Assembly (NCBI GenBank): GCA_963612735.1
Contig: CAVDWX010000055.1
Coordinates: forward strand, 1 to 37,012
DNA from: CAVDWX01 sp963612735
GTDB taxonomy: Bacteria; Bacillota_I; Bacilli_A; RFN20; CAG-826
Length of the DNA stretch: 37,012 nucleotides
Direction of reading: 5' to 3'
Shown here: piece by piece, positions 8,426 through 16,169 of the stretch
Layout of the letters: each line of letters opens with the position of its first letter
How positions within the stretch are numbered: the stretch's first letter is position 1
Made by a program: the position numbers and the translations under genes
Notes under the pieces: model-generated
What the model was told of the DNA's origin: nothing
What the model saw: the letters and a program-made list of their open reading frames with translations, nothing else
Database searches by the model: none

Positions 8426-9868
8426 ATGAAAACAAAAATTATCAAACCATTATTATTACTTTCTGCCTCACTAGTTGCCTTAGGCACTAGTGGGTGTAGA
8501 AAAAAGACTAATAGCAGTGACAATACCATTTATTTTTGGCACACTTTTGGTCAAACTATTACTAAAAATATCCAAACTCAAATTGACGAATTTGAAAAAA
8601 TCATCAAAGAAGCCGATGGGGTCGACATTAAATTTGAATTAGTTTCTAAATCTAATTATGACACTATTAATGACGCTATCAACAAAGGCTTTTCCACGGC
8701 GAACGTTCCAACTATTGCTGTTGCTTATCCTGACCATGTTGCTGATTATTTAAAAGCTGAAGGAAGCGAAAGTGGTAAATATGTTGTCAATTTACAAGAT
8801 TTCATCGATAGCGATGAATTAGGATTTGGCAAAGAAAGTTGGGAACCTTCTAAAGAAGGAATTACCGATTTTGTTAGCGCTTGGATTGAAGAAGGTAAAC
8901 ATTTTACAAAAGAAGGTTTATATTGCTTCCCTTATTTAAAATCTAGTGAAGTGATGTTTTATAACCTTAATGTTTTAAAAAGAGTAATGCCTCTTCACGA
9001 CCCTAGTGTCGTTGGTGATGAAGCAATCAAAGAATATATGAATAATTTATCTTGGGATGGCTTTATCGATTTATGCAAAACTGTATGGACAAATAAGGAT
9101 AAAGCTTCAACAGCTTTACAATATCCTACTTTCTATGATAGTGATTCCAATTTATTCATCTCTCAATTGATGCAATCTAATATCGGCTTTTCTTCTGTTA
9201 AAGATGGAAAAGGCGTAATTGATTTTAAAGATGGAGAAAATAGAAGCAAAGCTGAAGCCTTAGTCTCTAAATTAGTAGACGCATATAACAATCACTTATT
9301 AACTACGAAAGGAGTTACAACTACTTATGGTAGTGATTCCTTTAAAAAGGGTGAAAGCATTTTCTCAATCGGTTCTAGTGGTGGATCTGGATATAACTTC
9401 TCTACTGAATTCGAAATTGGAGTTTGCAAAGTTCCAGCTTTAAATGACAATCCACTTTACGTTTCTCAAGGTGTTTCTTTAGCGATTTTAAATAGTCCTA
9501 AATATTCTAAAAAAGAAAATGAATTCAAAACTAAATATGCTTGGAAACTTTTAAAATACCTCACGGGAGCGGAAAATAATGCTACTCTATGTTTCAAAGG
9601 TTCTGAAGGCTATATGCCTGTAAGAGAAACCGCTTATGAAACTGATATTGCACTAGATTTCTTATCTAATCCTGAATATGGAACATATGGAGATACTGCG
9701 AATGTAGTTCGCAACGATATCGCTAATAGATATTTCTCTACTGCTTGTTTCCCAGGTTCCGCTGCTTTACGTGAAGAAGTTGGAAATTTAATTACTTCTG
9801 CATTTAAAGGAACAGAAGTAAAAACAGCGTTTGATACCGCTATTAATAACGCGATTCTAAAATTCTAA
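8426..9868 (+). CDS. Solute-binding lipoprotein of the ABC importer (second copy)
   Basis: 480 residues. Signal sequence with lipobox GTSGC and Cys24, then a Lys/Ser linker and a family 1 solute-binding fold starting NTIYFWHTFGQ. Landmarks shared with the previous gene include AYPDHVADYL, SSEVMFYN, LSWDGFIDLCK, NLFISQLMQ, FSIGSSGGSGYNFS, YMPVRET and the ending INNAILKF. It is thus a diverged tandem duplicate, probably with a different or wider ligand range for the same permease pair. Shine-Dalgarno GAGGAGG; 24 bases after the first copy and 15 before the nuclease gene. Confidence 0.9.
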   Translation: MKTKIIKPLLLLSASLVALGTSGCRKKTNSSDNTIYFWHTFGQTITKNIQTQIDEFEKIIKEADGVDIKFELVSKSNYDTINDAINKGFSTANVPTIAVAYPDHVADYLKAEGSESGKYVVNLQDFIDSDELGFGKESWEPSKEGITDFVSAWIEEGKHFTKEGLYCFPYLKSSEVMFYNLNVLKRVMPLHDPSVVGDEAIKEYMNNLSWDGFIDLCKTVWTNKDKASTALQYPTFYDSDSNLFISQLMQSNIGFSSVKDGKGVIDFKDGENRSKAEALVSKLVDAYNNHLLTTKGVTTTYGSDSFKKGESIFSIGSSGGSGYNFSTEFEIGVCKVPALNDNPLYVSQGVSLAILNSPKYSKKENEFKTKYAWKLLKYLTGAENNATLCFKGSEGYMPVRETAYETDIALDFLSNPEYGTYGDTANVVRNDIANRYFSTACFPGSAALREEVGNLITSAFKGTEVKTAFDTAINNAILKF

Positions 9869-9883
9869 TAGGAGGAGTTAAAT

Positions 9884-11299
9884 ATGATTTCAATACGCAA
9901 ATCTTTCTTAGCATTAGCGGCTACATTATTACTAACTTCTCTAGTATCGTGTGGTCCACAAAATACAAGTAGCGAAATTAGCTATCATGATTATGTTAAT
10001 GATGGTTCTGTTAAGCTTTCTTTGGATTACAAAGATCGTGATTTTTATAAAGATGGGATTGGACAAGTTAGCTTATATACTCCAATTGATGGAGATACCG
10101 CTCACTTTTCACCAAAAATAACTACAACAAGTAGTGATATCATCAAATCTCGTTTCTATGGTATCGATACTCCTGAATCAACAGGTAACGTTCAACCTTG
10201 GGGTCATGCTGCAAGTGAATTCACAAAAGCTAAATTAAAAGAAGCTAATGAGAATGGAACAATTGTTGTTTCTACTCCAAGTAATGAATACACACAACCT
10301 CAACCAGATTCAACTGGTTCTAGATACGTTTCTCTTATTTGGATTAATTTAACCAAAAAAGATGCTTCTTATGATGAATTAGTGTTGCTCAATCTCTGGA
10401 TTGTTCAAGAGGGACTTTCAGAAGTCAGAAATATTACTGATATTCCTGAATATGAAGATGCTTTTAGAAATGCGAATACACAAGCTCAAAATTTAAAACT
10501 TTATATGTATTCTGGAGAAGATGATCCAGACTTCAATTATGGCGATTACGCTGATGTTTCACTTTTAGATATTAAACGTGAAATTGAAAAATCAATTGCT
10601 GATCCAAATTATGAAAACCCGTATAACAATGTTAAAGTTAGATTTACTGGCACTGTTGCGGGGTATTCCAATAACACTCTTTATGTCCAAGATTATTTTG
10701 AAAACGAAGATGATCCAAGTAAGAGTGAATATGCTGGCATTAATATTTTCTGTGGAATGCAGCCTATTCCAACTTCATTTAGAACCCCTAATGCTTATAT
10801 TAGAGTCGTCGGTTTAGCGCAAGATAGTGAAACATTTGGATTCCAAATCACTGATACTCAAGGAAAATGGGTTACTTTTAAGCCGACGCTTAACGAATGT
10901 GCAGTTTTACTTAAAGCTAATGAAAACATTGGCGAAAATAAACTCCATACCTTTGAATATAGTGCAAGCAAATTATCTAGTACTATTTCTAGCGCTAATT
11001 ATGAATCGCTTTACTGTTCTGTTAAATTAACTGACACAGTGACAGTGACAGGTGGATATAAATCCGAAAAAGGACTATTCACTTTATATTTAGATGGTGT
11101 CGATTTTGATATATATGTTGCCTTCATCTATTATGGCGATCCTGATAATCCAGCGACAGTATGGGATGATATTTCTTATTTTAAAGGTAAGAAATTCCAA
11201 GTTAGTGGTGCTTTCTCTTGGAGAAGAACCACCAGCGGTAAGAACCGTTATCAAATTAATCCAAATACTGGTAGTGATTTAGTTTGGGTTAACGAATAA
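9884..11299 (+). CDS. Surface nuclease lipoprotein, staphylococcal-nuclease domain
   Basis: 471 residues. Lipoprotein signal with lipobox LVSC (Cys23). The thermonuclease domain spans about 60-210 and keeps all residues expected for a Ca2+-dependent SNase: Asp69 and Asp71 in IDGDT, Arg90, Asp95-Thr96 and Glu98 in GIDTPES, and Arg147 in STGSRYVS (counterparts of D19, D21, R35, D40, T41, E43 and R87). Two further OB-like modules follow (about 245-325 and 375-465). It should cut DNA or RNA at the outer membrane face. From memory, surface nucleases such as MG186, MPN133 and mhp379 lie beside an enlarged UgpC-type ABC ATPase and permeases, as here. Shine-Dalgarno AGGAGG; 15 bases after the binding-protein gene. 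Confidence 0.9.
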   Translation: MISIRKSFLALAATLLLTSLVSCGPQNTSSEISYHDYVNDGSVKLSLDYKDRDFYKDGIGQVSLYTPIDGDTAHFSPKITTTSSDIIKSRFYGIDTPESTGNVQPWGHAASEFTKAKLKEANENGTIVVSTPSNEYTQPQPDSTGSRYVSLIWINLTKKDASYDELVLLNLWIVQEGLSEVRNITDIPEYEDAFRNANTQAQNLKLYMYSGEDDPDFNYGDYADVSLLDIKREIEKSIADPNYENPYNNVKVRFTGTVAGYSNNTLYVQDYFENEDDPSKSEYAGINIFCGMQPIPTSFRTPNAYIRVVGLAQDSETFGFQITDTQGKWVTFKPTLNECAVLLKANENIGENKLHTFEYSASKLSSTISSANYESLYCSVKLTDTVTVTGGYKSEKGLFTLYLDGVDFDIYVAFIYYGDPDNPATVWDDISYFKGKKFQVSGAFSWRRTTSGKNRYQINPNTGSDLVWVNE

Positions 11300-11328
11300 T
11301 TTCATTATTAAAGAACAGGAGATTAATT

Positions 11329-11802
11329 ATGTATTGTTACCACTGTGGATATCAATTAAATCGAAGCAAAATTGAAAAGAAAAAATCTTCTTATAATCTT
11401 AATCAAGAAATTGATTCTGAGGCGCGTGTTGAATATATTTGCCCACGTTGTGGACATCTTATTCACGAAGGTTTTACTCGTGATGATGAAAAAGAATTAT
11501 CGGTCGCATCTCATGCTCAAATTCAAAGAGGAAATAACCATTTTGCAACTGGAATGAGTCTTAATTCAGTTGGTATCATCTTATTTTTAATCGCCGTTAT
11601 GTTCTTTGTTTTAGCGCATAAACCTGCAAAAGGTCATGCGCTAGTTGTTGAATGTCCTGAATTTTATATTTCAGTGATACTTTTTTCTATATCTGTTATT
11701 CTTTTAGGATTTGGAATTTACCACACGATAGTGGGTATCTACAAAAAGAAACATTATTCCCATTTGCTAAAAGATTTAAATAACAAGACCTTTGTCCAAT
11801 AA
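11329..11802 (+). CDS. Zinc-ribbon membrane protein of unknown function
   Basis: 157 residues. The N-terminus carries two CxxC knuckles, CYHCG (residues 3-7) and CPRCG (about 39-43), typical of a zinc ribbon. Two hydrophobic segments follow (about 82-104 and 113-137), and the tail is basic (GIYKKKHYSH). With no signal peptide, the zinc ribbon is probably cytoplasmic. It lies between the nuclease and an Ig-domain lipoprotein gene, with Shine-Dalgarno CAGGAG, and is likely co-transcribed with them. I cannot assign a function. Small zinc-ribbon membrane proteins of this type are common in low-GC bacteria. Confidence 0.8.
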   Translation: MYCYHCGYQLNRSKIEKKKSSYNLNQEIDSEARVEYICPRCGHLIHEGFTRDDEKELSVASHAQIQRGNNHFATGMSLNSVGIILFLIAVMFFVLAHKPAKGHALVVECPEFYISVILFSISVILLGFGIYHTIVGIYKKKHYSHLLKDLNNKTFVQ

Positions 11803-11838
11803 ACAAAGGAAAATGATTGATGTAATAAGGAGGAAAAT

Positions 11839-13770
11839 ATGAAAAAAAGATTATTACCAATCATGTTACTTTCAGCCTTTATGCTCATTGGTTGTGGTAA
11901 CAATACAAAAAGTAGTAGCTCAAGTTCTACTGGCGGGGAAGCTGGCACCATCTCAATCTCTAATAAAGATGAATTAAAAGCTGAATGGCATGCTGGAGAA
12001 AGCCCACGTACTTTAAAACTTGCTTGCGAACCTGCAACAAATATTACCCAAGCCATGTTAAAGGGTGACATTACAATAACTTCATCGGATACAAGCGTTA
12101 TTTCTGTTAATGGCTTAAATATTAATGCATTAAAAGCTGGAACAGCAACTGTTACCGCAAATTATGTTGCTCATCCTGCAACTGATACCGTTGAAATTAC
12201 AGTTTTAGATGAAATCAAAGAACCTGAAGTCATTACTAATAAAACGTTAAACGATATCGTTAGTGATGCCAAAGTTCATGCTCAATTATATGAAGTTGAA
12301 GTTGAAATTAAGTCATGGCAAAATGACGAAAAAACTGATGCTACTAAATATGGAAACTTCTATGTTAATGATGGCTCTTTAACTGATAACATTATCGTTT
12401 ATGGCGCTACCGCAAGTGAAGACGCTTTTAGTTTTGATGCTGGTACATATAAATTCACTAATCCTCAAGATTTCCTTGAGAATGAGAAAACAAAAGATAT
12501 CGCTATTGGCGATAAACTTAAAATGCGTGTTGATTATTTAACATATAATTCAACCCCTGAATTAGAAGGTATCGTTTTAAGTGTTGAAAAAGCTGCTCAA
12601 ACTGATCCAACCGCTATTACTGTTAAAGGTAGTACAACTGCTCAAGTTGGTTTAACCGAAAAATATACAGTTAGTTATGAGCCAGCTTCAGCAAATCATA
12701 ATACCGCTGTTACTTGGTCTGTTAGCGATGAAACAGTTGCTAGAATTAATTCTTCTGGCGTTATCGATCCATTAAAAGAAGGCACAGTTAGCGTCATTGC
12801 TACTTTAAAATCTGATGCAAGCATTAAATCTTCATTGGAAGTTACTGTTGGTGCTGCTTCTGTTACTGAACCTGAATATATTAAAGTTGCTCCAGCTGAA
12901 ACAACTGATGTCTATCTTGGTTTATTACAAGTTAATAATAAGAAAGTCTTATACGCTACTGGTGAATTAAGTGGTAATTATTTAGCTTCCAGTACTAAAA
13001 CTAGCGACGCCGCTAAAGCATCATTAATTGTTGTTGAAGGTGGATACAATGTCAAAATTGGCGATAAATATCTTGGATTAACAAGTGAAAATAAAGCTGC
13101 CTTAAATGATACAGCCACTTTATTTACTTTTGATACTATTGCTTATACTTTAGTTACCAAAGTTGGTGATACTCAATATTATTTTGGTACATATAATACA
13201 TATGATACTTTTAGTGTTTCTAAATATAATTATTTAGTTTCTGATGGAAAAGTTATTATTGGACAATGTCCTATGAGACTTTATACTTCTCTTCCTGAGT
13301 CAGAACCAGAAGTTGAACCAGATTTAGTTGTTGATTTTTCTAAAGATAATGGTGTTAGTTCATCTACAGTCAGTGTAAATTCTACTTTTACTGTAAATGA
13401 TATCACTTATGGATATGTTGGCGGAAAACAAGGCACAAAGTATAAAACCGAAATTAATGAATACTTAATGCTTTACAAGGATAATAGTGGCTCTTTCTGG
13501 AATGAAACGGCTTATAGCAAAGACATTAAAGCAATAAGAATTACCGTTGGGTCTGACGCTTCCCCTGCTGCAGAATATTCTGTTACATTTGGAACAAGCA
13601 TGATGCAAGGTCAAATCGCTAAAGCAAATGCTAGCGAAGTTAAAGTCATCGGAAATAATTCTGCTTCTTATATTTTTGGTTGCTCTATTGAAGGTGCAAA
13701 ATTCTTCAATTTATCTGCTTTTACTAGAAATTGTCAAGTTGCTTTATTTGAAGTTTTTTACGTAGCATAG
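11839..13770 (+). CDS. Modular Ig-like/OB-like surface lipoprotein
   Basis: 643 residues. Lipobox LIGC (Cys19) followed by a serine-rich linker. The order of modules appears to be: BIG2-like Ig domain (about 60-130; SSDTSVISVNGL, LKAGTATVTANY), an OB-like region of the kind found with extracellular nucleases (about 135-250), a second BIG2 domain (about 255-340; WSVSDETVARINSSG), an unrecognised beta-rich region (about 345-485) and a C-terminal beta-rich domain (about 495-643). No catalytic motif is seen, so a binding or scaffold role is likely. Start supported by TAAGGAGG. A terminator hairpin follows, so it ends the transcription unit that includes the ABC genes. OB-like assignments are by pattern and uncertain. 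Confidence 0.8.
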   Translation: MKKRLLPIMLLSAFMLIGCGNNTKSSSSSSTGGEAGTISISNKDELKAEWHAGESPRTLKLACEPATNITQAMLKGDITITSSDTSVISVNGLNINALKAGTATVTANYVAHPATDTVEITVLDEIKEPEVITNKTLNDIVSDAKVHAQLYEVEVEIKSWQNDEKTDATKYGNFYVNDGSLTDNIIVYGATASEDAFSFDAGTYKFTNPQDFLENEKTKDIAIGDKLKMRVDYLTYNSTPELEGIVLSVEKAAQTDPTAITVKGSTTAQVGLTEKYTVSYEPASANHNTAVTWSVSDETVARINSSGVIDPLKEGTVSVIATLKSDASIKSSLEVTVGAASVTEPEYIKVAPAETTDVYLGLLQVNNKKVLYATGELSGNYLASSTKTSDAAKASLIVVEGGYNVKIGDKYLGLTSENKAALNDTATLFTFDTIAYTLVTKVGDTQYYFGTYNTYDTFSVSKYNYLVSDGKVIIGQCPMRLYTSLPESEPEVEPDLVVDFSKDNGVSSSTVSVNSTFTVNDITYGYVGGKQGTKYKTEINEYLMLYKDNSGSFWNETAYSKDIKAIRITVGSDASPAAEYSVTFGTSMMQGQIAKANASEVKVIGNNSASYIFGCSIEGAKFFNLSAFTRNCQVALFEVFYVA

Positions 13771-13806
13771 TTATAATAATCTCCTAAATTTAGTGGGAAA
13801 ATTAAT

Positions 13807-13845
13807 AAAAGGGTTGTTGGTCATTACTGACCATCACCCTTTTTA
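13807..13845 (+). terminator. Rho-independent terminator
   Basis: AAAAGGGT pairs with ACCCTTTT and GGTCA pairs with TGACC around the loop TTAC, with a small internal mismatch; TTTTT follows on the + strand. The mirror AAAA on the 5' side means it could also stop minus-strand transcription. It separates the 11839 lipoprotein gene from the 14114 gene. Confidence 0.85.
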
Positions 13846-14113
13846 GGTTCTCCACAAACACGTGTGGTGTAAGTGGGTTATTTTGGCAAAACTAAAACAT
13901 TTAGCGGCCATCCATCTTCATTGAATTTGTTAAGTTTGAATACCAGTTGATTATATCACTATTTTTATTTTTATAACTAGCATTATTTTTACTTTTTTTC
14001 TTTGTTAAAAGTTTCGGTAAAATCTAATAAATTTTAGTTTTAAAAGTTTTATTTTTATTGTAATTTATTATTAGTTATTACATCATTAAAAATTCATTTT
14101 AGAGGTAAAAATA
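13846..14113 (+). other. Long non-coding gap before the 14114 lipoprotein gene
   Basis: The intergenic region is 343 bases counting the terminator. After the hairpin it contains a short inverted repeat (CCACA and TGTGG around 13852-13867, including ACACGTGT), then a very AT-rich stretch that must hold the promoter for 14114; no pair of -35 and -10 boxes is convincing enough to name. AGAGGT at 14101-14106 is the Shine-Dalgarno site of the next gene. No RNA gene is recognised. Confidence 0.4.
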
Positions 14114-16165
14114 ATGAAGAAAAGAAAATTTTTAATTGCCACAGCAGGCGTCTTTTGTGTTGGACTATTAGCTTCCTGTGGCACTAAGGGGGAACCGACT
14201 AGTGTTAGTATTAGCGCTGATAATAACGCTACTACGTTAGAAGTAAGGAAAACTCTCTCTTTAAAAGCTAGTGTTAAACCTAGCAATGCTAGTCAAGAAG
14301 TTAATTGGTCTAGTAGTAATGAAGAACTTGCTACCGTTACTAGTGAAGGCGTAGTGACCGGCATAAAACAAGGAAATGTTAAAATTGTCGCTACTAGTAA
14401 AGTTAAAGATTCTATTAAAGGAGAATACGCTTTAAAGATTATCGCCTCTACGGAAGTTGTGACACCAACTAGCATTGAATTAAAATTATCTAAAGAAGAA
14501 ATTAATGTTGGTGAATCAGCCCAAATTAGCGTTAATGTATTACCTGAAGGCGCTAGTCAAAGTGTTACATATTCTTGTAAGGATGAAAGTATTGCCGCTG
14601 TTAGCGCTACTGGAACTGTTAAAGGTTTAAAAGAAGGTGAAACCACAATTAGAGTTACTTCTCAAGAAGTGGCATCTGTTTATAAAGATTTAGCTATTAA
14701 AGTCGTCGCGGGACATTCTACTACCGTTGATTGGGATGCGAAAGAATATTCTACACATGATGAATATATTGCCGCTGATAACGATGTTGCTTTAAAAGTT
14801 AAAGGCAAAGTTTATTATGTTTGCAAAGCTGAAAAAGATGGTGTTGAATATGTTAACTATTATTTAATTAATGGCACTTCTGGATATTATATTTATCAAC
14901 AAAAATCTACTTTAGTCATCGAAGAAGGTAAGGTTTACGCTATCGGTGGATTTAAGAAAAATTATAATAAAACTCAAGAAATTGTTAATGTCGAATATGC
15001 TAAAGAGTTAAATGAAGATATAGTTGTTACTCCTACTGATATTACATCTTTAAATTTTGCAGATGTTGAAACAATGGATCAATATCAAGGTGGTATTGCT
15101 ACTTTAAGTCAAATTAAGTATGAATCTTATAAAAAAGATAACAAAGGCAATTTAACTTTAACCGTTAGCAAAGATGATAAATCAATTCAACTTCGTATTG
15201 AAAAAGCGAATTTTGATACTGATGAATTTACTGATTTTTCAAATAAAGTTGAACTTTTATCCGCTGGATCATTAATCGATGTTAAGGGCGTTGTTTCAAA
15301 ATTTGGATATGGTAATGCTTCAGTTCAGCTCCAAATCATGGAATTAGATGGCATTAAATTACCAGAAATTAGTGATGAAGCTAAAGTTGAGGCCGCAAAA
15401 GGAGGAGTTGCTTTACAAAATTCGTTAAATACTGACGAAAATGAAATTTTGCTTCCTTCAACCTTATCTAGTTATGAAGGGTTAAGCATTACCTGGGTTT
15501 CTGATAAACCGGAAGTGTTAACTAATGAAGGAAAAATAGCTACTCGTGGAGAAAAAGATGAAGTGGTGAAATTAACAGCAACATTCAAACTCAATGAAGT
15601 CAGTGCTACTAAAGATTATTTTGTCACTGTTTTTGGAAGCAAAGTTAATTACAGCGAATCTCACGTTTTAAATTTAGAAGATGCTGAAACTGGCGGTCAA
15701 TATAACACCAGTCTTTCAAAAAGTAAGTATATAGTTGGCGATGTTACTTTAGGAACTCCAAAAGCGACTTGGACATTAGATAACGCTTTAATTGCTGGAG
15801 ACGGCAATGATAAATTTGATGGCATATTCTCAATTAGAATGCAATCGTATAAATCCGGAACTGAAGGCGTATCCCATCTTGAAATTAAAAACGATTTTGA
15901 ATTTGATACCATTCAATTTGATATGGGCGGATATGGAACTGGTAATGAAGGCGCTAGTTTAAAAGTTTATTATTCTTCCGATAGTGGCGCGACATTTACT
16001 GCTTTGGATCGAAATATTACAGTCGTTAAAACTAAACTTGAAACAGTTCGTTTTGCTTTACCGTTAAGTGGAGCAACTTGCCGCGTTAAGATTGTTTTAG
16101 AAACTGCAGCTACTCAAAAGAAAGTCAATATCGATAATATTAAATTATTAAAAGCCGGTGCTTAA
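14114..16165 (+). CDS. Modular Ig-like/OB-like surface lipoprotein (second)
   Basis: 683 residues. Lipobox LASC (Cys22). Two BIG2 Ig-like domains come first (about 30-112 and 118-196; WSSSNEELATVTSEG and LKEGETTIRVTS). Two OB-like modules (about 205-310 and 325-430), an atrophied-Ig-like module (about 435-515; LSITWVSDKPEV) and a C-terminal jelly-roll-like domain (about 520-683; LEDAETGGQYN, YYSSDSGATF) follow. The architecture is close to the 11839 protein and to extracellular nuclease accessory modules, but no active site is visible. A role in holding a polymer at the surface is inference. Its stop lies 4 bases before the ATG of the metallo-beta-lactamase gene, so the two are translationally coupled and probably work together. 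Confidence 0.8.
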   Translation: MKKRKFLIATAGVFCVGLLASCGTKGEPTSVSISADNNATTLEVRKTLSLKASVKPSNASQEVNWSSSNEELATVTSEGVVTGIKQGNVKIVATSKVKDSIKGEYALKIIASTEVVTPTSIELKLSKEEINVGESAQISVNVLPEGASQSVTYSCKDESIAAVSATGTVKGLKEGETTIRVTSQEVASVYKDLAIKVVAGHSTTVDWDAKEYSTHDEYIAADNDVALKVKGKVYYVCKAEKDGVEYVNYYLINGTSGYYIYQQKSTLVIEEGKVYAIGGFKKNYNKTQEIVNVEYAKELNEDIVVTPTDITSLNFADVETMDQYQGGIATLSQIKYESYKKDNKGNLTLTVSKDDKSIQLRIEKANFDTDEFTDFSNKVELLSAGSLIDVKGVVSKFGYGNASVQLQIMELDGIKLPEISDEAKVEAAKGGVALQNSLNTDENEILLPSTLSSYEGLSITWVSDKPEVLTNEGKIATRGEKDEVVKLTATFKLNEVSATKDYFVTVFGSKVNYSESHVLNLEDAETGGQYNTSLSKSKYIVGDVTLGTPKATWTLDNALIAGDGNDKFDGIFSIRMQSYKSGTEGVSHLEIKNDFEFDTIQFDMGGYGTGNEGASLKVYYSSDSGATFTALDRNITVVKTKLETVRFALPLSGATCRVKIVLETAATQKKVNIDNIKLLKAGA

Positions 16166-16169
16166 TATT

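Noticed and set aside
13846..13965. Possible coding fragment on the minus strand
   Set aside because: One stretch of about 22 codons reads like protein but has no start, is broken by a stop, and its continuation is the terminator hairpin; too short to call a pseudogene.
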